This document shows, in pieces, positions 1 to 7,691 of a stretch of DNA of 64,000 nucleotides. The position numbers and the translations under genes are program-made. The notes under the pieces were generated by a model. That model did no database searches, was not told the origin of the DNA, and saw nothing but the letters and a program-made list of their open reading frames with translations. The stretch comes from Pseudomonadota bacterium (GTDB taxonomy: Bacteria > Pseudomonadota > Gammaproteobacteria > Burkholderiales > Burkholderiaceae_C): NCBI GenBank assembly GCA_018241225.1, contig JAFEEG010000020.1:1-64000 (forward strand). The letters are read 5' to 3'. Each line of letters begins with the position of its first letter. Position 1 is the stretch's first letter.

Positions 1-62
1 GGCTGCAGGTGCTGCTGGCTGCGCTGCTCATGCCGCTGGCCTTCAGGCTGCTGCCCCTCTGA
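1..62 (+). CDS. C-terminal tail of an unidentified hydrophobic protein (partial)
   Basis: An open frame enters from the left edge and ends at TGA 60-62. The 19 visible residues are almost all Leu, Ala, Met, Pro and Phe, with one Arg near the end. This is what the last membrane helix and short cytoplasmic tail of a transporter could look like. The family cannot be named from so little. It points towards the gene at 79-420 on the other strand, leaving about 16 bases between the two stops. Confidence 0.4.
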   Translation, partial: LQVLLAALLMPLAFRLLPL

Positions 63-78
63 GTCCTGCCGACCCGCC

Positions 79-420
79 TCAGGAGCGGTACGGGTTGTTC
101 GGACGGCGGTCGTAGCGGTTGGGCACGCCGTCGCCGTCACGGTCCCAGCGGGCACCGCGGTAGTCGCGATGCTCGTAGTGGCCATGGCCCCGGCGGTAGT
201 AGTCGTCGCGGCCATAACCGTAGCCATAGGCACGCGGTGCGGGCTGCACGTAGACCGGCGCCGGGCGCACATACACGGGCGGCGCGGGCATCACGGCCAC
301 GGGCGGGCCGGGCAGGTTGATGCTGACCGAGCCCCAGACCTGGGCGCTGGCGGCGGTAGCGCCGAGCGCGGCCAGGGACACGAGGCCGGTGGCGATGCTG
401 ATGCGGGCAATGCGGTTCAT
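79..420 (-). CDS. Small secreted protein with Pro/Val-rich segment and Asp-rich C-terminus
   Basis: The 113-residue product has a signal peptide with likely cleavage after ASA at residue 26. A proline/valine-rich stretch follows (residues about 38-62, PAPVYV-type repeats resembling the short PXPV repeat). Next comes a Tyr/Gly/His/Arg-rich middle, and the C-terminus has a DRDGDGVPNRYD motif like calcium-binding thrombospondin type 3 loops. I chose ATG 420 because AGGAG lies just upstream; an earlier in-frame ATG at 450 would put charged residues ahead of the signal. The gene is related to its upstream neighbour at 572-1009, which has the same C-terminal motif. It is probably periplasmic or surface exposed; the function is unknown. 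Confidence 0.75.
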   Translation of the reverse strand: MNRIARISIATGLVSLAALGATAASAQVWGSVSINLPGPPVAVMPAPPVYVRPAPVYVQPAPRAYGYGYGRDDYYRRGHGHYEHRDYRGARWDRDGDGVPNRYDRRPNNPYRS

Positions 421-571
421 GGTGGGCTCCTTTTGTCGATGCAACGTCATTGGCGTTGCGTGACTCCATGCTGCAGGTGTTGTGTAAAGCTGGCGTCAAG
501 CACGAGCGAAGTCTTGTAGAAAAATCTCCGCTCGCGCCTGAAGCTGACGACTTGCGTAGTACTTTGCCTAC

Positions 572-1009
572 TCAATGGCGGCGCGGATCGTCGGGGCGGC
601 GGTCGTGGGCGTTGGAAACGCCGTCACGGTCGCGCTCGTAGCGCACTGCATCCGGCCGGTTCGGATGGCGGTCGTAGCGATTGGCCACGCCATCGCGGTC
701 GTGGTCCCAGCGGCCCTGGCTGTAGTACCAGCGGCCATTGCGTTCCACCCAGTCGGGCGCGTGATAGGCATAGCCCGGTCGTGCCGACATCCAACGGCCG
801 CCGGTCCACGCATAGCGGCCGCGCTGGTACTCGTAGTGGCCCGGCGCCCAGACATAGCCCGGGCGTGGCGTGGGCACGCGCTCGTACACCGGCGCCGGCG
901 GGCCGAACTGCACGGAGACCGAGACCTCGGCCTGTGCCGTGGCAGGAACGACCAGTGAACCCAGCGACAGCAGGGCAGCGGCTCCAGCGGTGATCACAAG
1001 CTTCTTCAT
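572..1009 (-). CDS. Secreted YXWXXGXW-type repeat protein with two Asp-rich motifs
   Basis: The 145-residue product has a signal peptide (cleavage near residue 27, AQA). Repeats of the pattern Y-x-W-x-x-G-x-W/Y follow at about residues 50-100 (GYVWAPGHYEY, RYAWTGGRWM, RWYYSQGRWD). These resemble the short WXXGXW repeat family common in beta-proteobacterial exported proteins. Two DRDGV-x-N-x-x-D motifs sit near the C-terminus, one more than in the paralogue at 79-420. AGGAG lies 7 bases before the ATG. The pair is tandem and on the same strand, 151 bases apart. Metal binding by the Asp motifs is inferred; no function is established. Confidence 0.8.
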   Translation of the reverse strand: MKKLVITAGAAALLSLGSLVVPATAQAEVSVSVQFGPPAPVYERVPTPRPGYVWAPGHYEYQRGRYAWTGGRWMSARPGYAYHAPDWVERNGRWYYSQGRWDHDRDGVANRYDRHPNRPDAVRYERDRDGVSNAHDRRPDDPRRH

Positions 1010-1291
1010 GTTTGCTCCTTCGAGTGAACTTGGGAGCCTTCATGCTGAGCGCCTCATGTGAAGCTGCTGTATGCGAAAAGCGAAATCTTATGTCGCGATG
1101 TAGCGCCCGAATGATTGGTTACCGAAGCCGGACGCGGCGCTCGATGGCCGCGCTGTCCCGCGTTCGTAACCAGTGAAACGCTGGGAAATTTGCAATCCGG
1201 AAACATGCTTGCGCAAACACGATGCGCCCCGCACGCGGCGGGCATCTCGCGTGCACCTGCAAATTCTCAAACCGACATTGAGGGGGACTCC

Positions 1292-1857
1292 ATGTACATG
1301 CAACGATTGGCCAAGAAATCCTGGGCCGCGTCGCTATTCGGCCTGCTCGTCACATCGGCAATGCTGCTCGGGCACAGCGACAGCACCCTCGCCCAGACCT
1401 CCGTGACGACGTGCACCGGCTCGACCCAGCCGCAATACTCGCCGGGATTGATCCTGACGCCGCGGCTCACCAACGTCACGTTCAGCGAAACCTACGGCTC
1501 CTGCACGTCGACGAGCCAGCCAGCCATCGCATCCGCAACCGTTCCGACGGTGACTGTGCAGCAGGAGCGCAGTTGCGCCACGCTTGCAGATACGACAGCC
1601 GACCCGATCACGCAGACAGTCACCTGGAACACCGGACAGACCTCGACCTTCCAGTACACGCGCACCGTCACGAACGTCGGCGGTGTGCTGCAGGTCACTG
1701 GTACCGGCATGGTGACCAGCGGCCTGTTCCAGGGTGCCTCGGTGGTCAGATCCTGGTTCTTGCAAACCTCGATCCGTTGCAGGCCCTGGCCTGCCTGACG
1801 CCGGCAGGACTGGGCAGTGTGAGCGGGACGGCCTCCCTGACCTTCACATCGCTGTAA
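1292..1857 (+). pseudogene. Secreted protein gene with an apparent frameshift near the 3' end
   Basis: Translation from ATG 1292, with a strong GAGGGGG upstream, gives a signal peptide (residues about 1-34, cleavage after TLA) and a Thr/Ser-rich secreted domain with several cysteines. In the starting frame the reading ends at 1798 with a tail rich in Arg, Trp and Pro that looks unlike the rest. At about 1740-1750 the +1 frame takes over smoothly (QILVLANLDPLQALACLT, then GLGSVSGTASLTFTSL) to TAA at 1857. That reads like the natural end of such a beta-rich secreted protein. I therefore infer a one-base indel, either a real mutation or a sequencing error. If the shift is not real, the CDS is 1292-1798 (168 residues). 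Confidence 0.6.
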
Positions 1858-1867
1858 AGCCGCTCGG

Positions 1868-1890
1868 CCGGCACCGTCGGGCGGTGCCGG
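1868..1890. terminator. Hairpin between convergent genes
   Basis: A perfect 9-bp inverted repeat CCGGCACCG / CGGTGCCGG with a 5-base loop lies just before the carboxylase stop codon (TGA complement at 1891-1893) and 11 bases after the TAA at 1857. No clear U-tract is present, so a role in ending or protecting both convergent transcripts is an inference. Confidence 0.5.
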
Positions 1891-4800
1891 TCACCATGTG
1901 TCGACGTAGGGCGCGGCCGCATCGTGCATGGCGCCAGCCGACTGCAGTCCACGCACGAGCCAGCCGCGCGTCTGCTCCGGGTCGATCACCGCATCGATCT
2001 CCAGCGTCTGCGCCATGTTGATGGCCTCGCCGTTGGCGTATTGCTGCGCCACCAGCTTCTTGAACAGCGCATCACGTTCCACGCCTTCGCTGGCGGCCTC
2101 CAGCTCCTTGCGGTAGCCCAGGCGCACCGCGCCCTCCAGGCCCATGGCGCCGAACTCGCCGGTGGGCCAGGCCACGGTGAACACCGGCGCATCGAAGCCG
2201 CCGGCGGTCATCGCCTGCGCGCCCAGGCCGTAGCCCTTGCGCAGCACCACGGCGAAGAAGGGCACGCGCAGGTGCGAAGCCACCATGAACATGCGGCACA
2301 CGTGGCGCACCTGCGCCTGCGCCTCCACCTCGGGCCCGACCATGAAGCCGGGCGTGTCGCACAGCGACACGATGGGCAGGCCATGCGCGTTGCACAGCTG
2401 CATGAAGCGCGCCGCCTTGTCGGCCGCTTCGGCATCGATGGCGCCGCCCAGGTGATGCGGATTGTTGGCCAGGATGCCCACGGATCGCCCATCGATGCGC
2501 GCCAGCGCGGTGATGACACCGGCGCCGAAGCCCGCGCGCAGCTCCAGCACGGAGCCGCTGTCGGCCAGGCCGCGCATGGCCGCACGCACGTCGTACACAC
2601 GCAGGCGGTTCTCGGGCACGGCGTGGCGCAAGAGGCGCTGGTCCGCGCACTGCCAGTCGCCCACCGCACCCTGGAAGTACGAGAGGTACTGCTTGGCGAC
2701 GGCCACGGCTTCGCGCTCGTCCTTCACCAGGATGTCGATCACGCCGTTCTTCGATTGCACGCTGCTGGGCCCGATCTGCTCGGGCGCGAAGGTGCCCAGC
2801 CCGCCGCCTTCGATCATGGCCGGTCCGCTCATGCCGATGTTGCTGGCCTCGGTGGCGATGATGACGTCGGCGCAGCCCAGCAGCGCCGCATTGCCGGCAA
2901 AGCAGCGTCCATGCGCAATGCCCACCACCGGCACCTTGCCCGAAAGCGCCGCGAACTGGCTGAAGGTGTGGTTGTTCAGGCCGGCGACGATGGGCATGTC
3001 GGTATCTCCCGGCCGCCCGCCGCCGCCTTCTGCGAACAGCACCACCGGCAGGCGCAGCTGATGCGCCACGCGCAGCATGCGATCGGTCTTGGCGTGGTTG
3101 CGCATGCCTTGCGTGCCGGCCAGAACGGTGTAGTCGTAGGCCATGACCACGCAGCGCGACTTCTCGGGGCCGAACTGCGCGCTGTTGACGTTGCCCACGC
3201 CGGTGATCATGCCGTCGGCCGGTGTGTTGGCGATCAGGTCGTCCAGCGCGCGGCGGCGCGTCTGTGCAGCGATGGCCAGCGCGCCGTACTCGTTGAAGTT
3301 GTCGGGATCCTCGTGCAGGTCGCACAGGTCGGCCACGTTGGCGCGCGCGGTGCGTCCGCCCTGGGCCTGGCGCTTGGCCACTGCGGCCTGGCGGTGCTCG
3401 TCGAGCGTGGGTGCGTGCCGGTCGATCACGCGCTGCAGGTCGGCGCGGATGGCATCGGGGTCCAGCGCCTGTTCCGCTTGTGCCTGCACCGCGTGGGCGT
3501 CGACGGCTTCGAGCCTGACCAGCGACTGCCCTTCGACCAGGTAGTCACCCGGCTGCGCCAGCAATGCGACGACGCGGCCAGCCACGGGTGCGTGCAGCAG
3601 GTGCTCCATCTTCATGGCCTCGAGCACGCCAACTTGTGCGCCGGCGGGCAGCACGTCGCCCACCGCCACCTCGAAATGCACGAGCTTGGCCGCCATGGGC
3701 GCCTTGACCACCGGCATGGCGGGATCGTCTGCTTCTTCCTGCGCCGGCGCGGCCGCCACGGTGCTGCCGTGGACCACCGGCTTGCCCGGCTTCGGTTCGA
3801 ACTTCTGCGCCGCGCCGAGCAGGTCGGCCAGGTGCTCTTCCACGAAACGGGTGTGCACGGCCTGGCGCGCGAACTCGGGACGCTCGCCAATGGCGCGCAG
3901 CAGCGGCAGGTTGCTGGCCATGCCTTCGATGCGGCATTCCTCCAGCGCGCGCAGCGAGCGCCGCAGCGCATCTGCAAAGTGGGGCGAGGCACTGTGCACG
4001 ATCAACTTGGCCAGCAGGGTGTCGTAGTGCGGCGATGGCGACAGTCCGGTGTAGCCATGCGTGTCGACCCGCACACCGGGGCCGGCGGGCAGGTCGAAGC
4101 GCGTGAGGCTTCCGCTGGCGGGGCGCGCGTTGCCCTGCGCATCCAACGTTTCGGCATTGATCCGCCACTGCACGGCAAAGCCGCGCTGCGCCGCCGTCTT
4201 GCCAGGCTCGATGCCCAGGTCGGCCAAGGACTGGCCGGCCAGCACGCCGATCTGCAACTGCACCAGCTCCAGCCCTGTCACCTCCTCGGTCACGGTGTGC
4301 TCCACCTGCAGGCGCGGGTTGGCCTCGATGAAGACGAAGGGCAGCGTCTTCGACTGCTCGTCCACCAGGAATTCGAAGGTGCCCAGGCCCCGGTAGCCCA
4401 CCGCCTGTGCCATGCGCAGCGCGGCCTGGGTGATGCGCTCTTTCAGCGCCTCGCCCAGCGCCGGGCTGGGCGCGATTTCCACCAGCTTCTGGAAGCGCCG
4501 CTGCAAGGTGCACTCGCGCTCGCCCAGGCTGGCCACCTGCCGGCCGTCGCCCAGCACCTGGATCTCGATGTGGCGTGCGTTACGCATCAGGCGCTCGACA
4601 TAGACGCCGTCCACGCCGAACGCGGCCTTGGCCTCGGACGTGCAGCGCGCATGCGCCTCGGCCAGGTCTTCGGCGCGCAGCACGGCGCGCATGCCGCGCC
4701 CACCGCCACCACCGATGGCCTTGACCATGACACCGGCCTGCTCGCCATTTGCCGCTTGCTCGGCAAAGAAGGCTTGGGCTTGGGCCAGCGTGACGGCGCC

Positions 4801-5205
4801 GCTGCTGCCGGGCATGACCGGCACGTCGCACTGCTGGGCCAGCTGGCGCGCGCGCGCCTTGTCGCCGAACAGGCCCAGCTGATCCACCGTGGGGCCGATG
4901 AAGACCAGCCCCGCGTCTTCGCAGGCTTGCGCAAAGTCGGCGCGCTCGCTCAAGAAGCCATAGCCCGGATGCACCGCATCGCAGCCTTGGGCGCGGGCGA
5001 TGTCGATGATGCGCGCGCCGTCCAGGTAGGCGGCGGGGCCCGTGGCGTCCAGCGACACCGCCACGTCGGCCAGTTGCACATGCAATGCAGCCGCATCGTC
5101 GCGCGCATGCACCGCCACACTGCCAATGCCGAGGTCGCGCAGCGCACGCGCCAGGCGCACGGCCACTTCGCCGCGATTGGCGATGAGGATCTTCTTGAAC
5201 ATCAT
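1891..5205 (-). CDS. Fused acyl-CoA carboxylase (biotin carboxylase + BCCP + carboxyltransferase)
   Basis: This protein of about 1,104 residues carries all three parts of a biotin-dependent acyl-CoA carboxylase. Residues 1-450 are biotin carboxylase, beginning MFKKILIANRGE, with the ATP-grasp glycine loop GGGGGRGMRAV near 165 and EANPRLQVEHTVTEE. Residues about 497-565 are the biotinyl carrier domain with EAMKMEH, the biotin lysine near 531. Residues about 590-1104 are a carboxyltransferase of the PccB/MccB type. The start overlaps the stop of the upstream ligase (ATGA), so the two are translationally coupled; ATG 5202 is an equally good start. A similar all-in-one layout is known in some actinobacterial and proteobacterial carboxylases, but the acyl-CoA substrate cannot be read from the sequence. 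With the adjacent ligase it suggests activation of an acid followed by carboxylation. Confidence 0.9.
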   Translation of the reverse strand: MMFKKILIANRGEVAVRLARALRDLGIGSVAVHARDDAAALHVQLADVAVSLDATGPAAYLDGARIIDIARAQGCDAVHPGYGFLSERADFAQACEDAGLVFIGPTVDQLGLFGDKARARQLAQQCDVPVMPGSSGAVTLAQAQAFFAEQAANGEQAGVMVKAIGGGGGRGMRAVLRAEDLAEAHARCTSEAKAAFGVDGVYVERLMRNARHIEIQVLGDGRQVASLGERECTLQRRFQKLVEIAPSPALGEALKERITQAALRMAQAVGYRGLGTFEFLVDEQSKTLPFVFIEANPRLQVEHTVTEEVTGLELVQLQIGVLAGQSLADLGIEPGKTAAQRGFAVQWRINAETLDAQGNARPASGSLTRFDLPAGPGVRVDTHGYTGLSPSPHYDTLLAKLIVHSASPHFADALRRSLRALEECRIEGMASNLPLLRAIGERPEFARQAVHTRFVEEHLADLLGAAQKFEPKPGKPVVHGSTVAAAPAQEEADDPAMPVVKAPMAAKLVHFEVAVGDVLPAGAQVGVLEAMKMEHLLHAPVAGRVVALLAQPGDYLVEGQSLVRLEAVDAHAVQAQAEQALDPDAIRADLQRVIDRHAPTLDEHRQAAVAKRQAQGGRTARANVADLCDLHEDPDNFNEYGALAIAAQTRRRALDDLIANTPADGMITGVGNVNSAQFGPEKSRCVVMAYDYTVLAGTQGMRNHAKTDRMLRVAHQLRLPVVLFAEGGGGRPGDTDMPIVAGLNNHTFSQFAALSGKVPVVGIAHGRCFAGNAALLGCADVIIATEASNIGMSGPAMIEGGGLGTFAPEQIGPSSVQSKNGVIDILVKDEREAVAVAKQYLSYFQGAVGDWQCADQRLLRHAVPENRLRVYDVRAAMRGLADSGSVLELRAGFGAGVITALARIDGRSVGILANNPHHLGGAIDAEAADKAARFMQLCNAHGLPIVSLCDTPGFMVGPEVEAQAQVRHVCRMFMVASHLRVPFFAVVLRKGYGLGAQAMTAGGFDAPVFTVAWPTGEFGAMGLEGAVRLGYRKELEAASEGVERDALFKKLVAQQYANGEAINMAQTLEIDAVIDPEQTRGWLVRGLQSAGAMHDAAAPYVDTW

Positions 5206-6845
5206 TCCTTGTCCTTGAGCAGACGGCGCAGCACCTTGCCCGCACCGGTGGTGGGCAGCGCTTCGATGAAGCGCACCACGCGCGGCGTCTTGTAGGGCGC
5301 CATGCTCTCGCGCGACCAGGCAATGATCTGCGCCTCGTCCACCTGCGCGCCAGCCTTCAACACGATGAAGGCCTTGACCACTTCGCCCTTCTGCGCATCG
5401 GGCTGCGCAATGACCGCGGCCTGCGCCACCGCCGGGTGCTTGATGAGAATGGTCTCGACTTCTTCCGGGAACACGCTGTAGCCCGAGACCTTGATCATTT
5501 CCTTGAAGCGGCCGATGAAGGTGAGGTAGCCGTCGGCATCCATCTTGCCCATGTCGCCGGTGTGCACCCAACCGTTGCGCAGCGTGGCAGCGGTGGCCTC
5601 GGGCTTGTTCCAGTAGCCCTTGAACGAGCCCTCGCTGGCGAGGATGATCTCGCCCACTTCGCCCACCGGCATGTCCTCTTGCGTGTCCGGATCGATGATG
5701 CGGATGGTCACGCCCGGCACCGCCACGCCCTGCGTGCCCCAGCGCGGTGCATGCTGCGGCGTGTAGGTGTCGCAGGTGTGGGTTTCCGACAGGCCGTAGG
5801 CGGCCTCGAACGAAGCGCAGTTCTTCGCCACCGCGCGCCACTGGTTCGCCAAGGGCTCGGTGAATGCGATGCCGAAGCTGGTGACCGGGTTGCGCTGCAG
5901 GCTCGACAGATCGAAGCTGGCGATGTCGGGCAGCTGCATCACGGCCACGTTCATCGGCGCGATGCTGTACCACCAGCTCACCTTGTACTTCTCGATGGCC
6001 TGGGGCACCGCATGCGGGTCGAAGCGATGCAGCAGCACGCTGGTGGCGCCGCTGAGCACCGGCACGTTCACGCCCATGAGCATGCCGGCGATGTGATAGA
6101 GCGGCGCGATGGACAGCAGCACGTCAGCCTCCGTGACGCCATTGCAGTCGCCGGCGGCGCGGGTCTTGAACAGCGCGTTGCCGTAGCTGAGCATGGCACC
6201 CTTGGGCAGGCCGGTGGTGCCCGAGGTGTAGGTCATGAGCGCGATGTCGTCCATGTCGACGGCCACCGGCGCGGGCTTCGCGCCAGAGCGCATCACCGCC
6301 AGGAAGTCTTCGCATTGCGCGGGCACAGTGCGCGGCTCCTGCTGCGCGGCCTGCAGTTCGGCCGGCAGGTCGACGGTGCTGGCGCCCTGCGCGGGCAACA
6401 GGTCGGTGTAGTGCACGACGAATACATGCTCGAGCGATTCGACCTGCGCGCGCACCTTGTCCACCACCGGCATCAGGGGCGCCGCGGCCACGATCACGCG
6501 GGCCCGCAGGTCGCCCACCTGGTAGGCAAGCTCGTGCTCCTTGTTGAGCGGCCCGCTGGGGCAGACGATGGCACCGATCTTCTGGATGCCGTAGTGCGCC
6601 ACCAGGTACTGCGGGCAGTTGTTGAGGAACAGCACAACCGGGTCGCCCTTGTTCACGCCCAAGGCCTGCAGGCGCGCGGCAAAGGCGTCGCTCGCGCGGT
6701 CCAGCTCGCCGAAGCTCATGCTCGTGCCGTACCAGATGCAGGCGGGGTGCTCGCCTCGCTCGCGCGCATGCACGCGCAGGTATTCGTGCAGGGGCTGCTG
6801 CACACGGGCGGGAAGGCTCTTCGGTGTCTCCATGGCGTCACTCAT
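5202..6845 (-). CDS. AMP-dependent acyl-CoA synthetase (fatty/organic acid CoA ligase)
   Basis: The 547-residue ANL-superfamily enzyme forms acyl-AMP and then acyl-CoA. Seen: the P-loop-like YTSGTTGLPKG near residues 205-215, the hinge region GDMGKMDADGYLTFIGRFKE near 423-445, and the C-terminal lysine in GAGKVLRR near 537 needed for adenylation. Its substrate is unknown; the overall pattern resembles long- or medium-chain fatty acid ligases. It sits first in an operon with the fused carboxylase (4-base overlap) and is divergent from the TetR gene at 6920. An alternative start is the ATG at 6833, preceded by GAGTGA; 6845 has no clear ribosome binding site. Confidence 0.9.
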   Translation of the reverse strand: MSDAMETPKSLPARVQQPLHEYLRVHARERGEHPACIWYGTSMSFGELDRASDAFAARLQALGVNKGDPVVLFLNNCPQYLVAHYGIQKIGAIVCPSGPLNKEHELAYQVGDLRARVIVAAAPLMPVVDKVRAQVESLEHVFVVHYTDLLPAQGASTVDLPAELQAAQQEPRTVPAQCEDFLAVMRSGAKPAPVAVDMDDIALMTYTSGTTGLPKGAMLSYGNALFKTRAAGDCNGVTEADVLLSIAPLYHIAGMLMGVNVPVLSGATSVLLHRFDPHAVPQAIEKYKVSWWYSIAPMNVAVMQLPDIASFDLSSLQRNPVTSFGIAFTEPLANQWRAVAKNCASFEAAYGLSETHTCDTYTPQHAPRWGTQGVAVPGVTIRIIDPDTQEDMPVGEVGEIILASEGSFKGYWNKPEATAATLRNGWVHTGDMGKMDADGYLTFIGRFKEMIKVSGYSVFPEEVETILIKHPAVAQAAVIAQPDAQKGEVVKAFIVLKAGAQVDEAQIIAWSRESMAPYKTPRVVRFIEALPTTGAGKVLRRLLKDKE

Positions 6846-6897
6846 TAAGGGTTATCGATAGCGGCTCGCCCAGGGGGCTGGCTTGCCATGGGCCGGA

Positions 6898-6926
6898 TGT
6901 TGCAACAACAATCCTACCCATGGGTA
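6898..6926. promoter_or_regulatory. Two palindromes in the ligase/TetR divergent region
   Basis: Two perfect palindromes, TGTTGCAACA (6898-6907) and TACCCATGGGTA (6915-6926), lie between the divergent ligase and TetR genes. The second covers the proposed TetR start codon. TetR proteins commonly bind such symmetric sites next to their own gene, so these are candidate operators. This is inference only. Confidence 0.4.
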
Positions 6927-7642
6927 TAACTTCCGCGACACCGCACAAACCCGCTGCGGCAGACGCCGAGCCGAAGGCGCGCTCGCGGCTGCACCTGCCC
7001 GCCGGCACTGGCCGCCAGCGCGCGGTCAACCAGAGCACCGACGTGCAGCGCGAACGCATCCTGCGAGCCGCCGCCGAACTCTTCGCCGCGCAAGGCTATG
7101 CCAACACCACCATGGCGCAGATCGTGCGTGCGCTGGGCGTGACCAAGCCCTTCGTCTACTACTACTTCCGCGACAAGCAGGAGATCTTCGAGACGCTGAG
7201 CTGGAAGCCCGCGGTGGAGTGCTTCACCAGCATGGACTTTGCGCAAGACGACACCCGCTGCGCGCGCGACAAGGTCATGGATGGGCTGGAGCGCCTCATC
7301 CGCGCCACCATCGCCAACTTTCCGTGCGCCTTCTTTCCCTATCGCGAGCCGCAGGTGTACCGGCCCGAGTACGTGGCCGAGCAAAAGCGCATCGCTCACC
7401 ATTTCTACAACCGGCTGGTGCCGCTGCTCGAAGAGGCACGACGCGACGGCGACCTCGACTTCGACGACCCCAAGCTCACCGCCCTGGCCGCCTGCAGCCT
7501 GCCAGGATTTCTCTACAGCTGGTACAAGCCCGACGGCCGCTACTCCATTGACGAGCTGGTGGCCAAGCTGTGCGTACTGACCTGGCGCCTGATCGGCCTG
7601 CGACAGCACAAACCCACGCCCACATCGCAAGAAGGCGACTGA
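6920..7642 (+). CDS. TetR/AcrR family transcriptional regulator
   Basis: The 240-residue product has a TetR helix-turn-helix at residues about 46-88 (RILRAAAELFAAQGYANTTM, then the recognition helix GVTKPFVYYYF) after an unusually long, Ala/Arg-rich N-terminal extension of some 40 residues. The C-terminal ligand domain is typical in size. It is divergent from the acyl-CoA ligase/carboxylase operon and followed 49 bases later by a periplasmic binding protein. It likely regulates both, perhaps answering to an acyl-CoA. The start is uncertain: ATG 6920 lies inside a palindrome and has no ribosome binding site, and a GTG at 6824 is also in frame. Confidence 0.85.
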   Translation: MGITSATPHKPAAADAEPKARSRLHLPAGTGRQRAVNQSTDVQRERILRAAAELFAAQGYANTTMAQIVRALGVTKPFVYYYFRDKQEIFETLSWKPAVECFTSMDFAQDDTRCARDKVMDGLERLIRATIANFPCAFFPYREPQVYRPEYVAEQKRIAHHFYNRLVPLLEEARRDGDLDFDDPKLTALAACSLPGFLYSWYKPDGRYSIDELVAKLCVLTWRLIGLRQHKPTPTSQEGD

Positions 7643-7691
7643 AGCGCCCTTCTCACCGCCCCTCTTCCCTTCCACCTTCAGGAGACAACCG

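Noticed and set aside
1924..5295. Long plus-strand ORF opposite the carboxylase
   Set aside because: It is His/Arg/Ala-rich with no domain, and arises from GC-biased codon positions of the real gene on the other strand.
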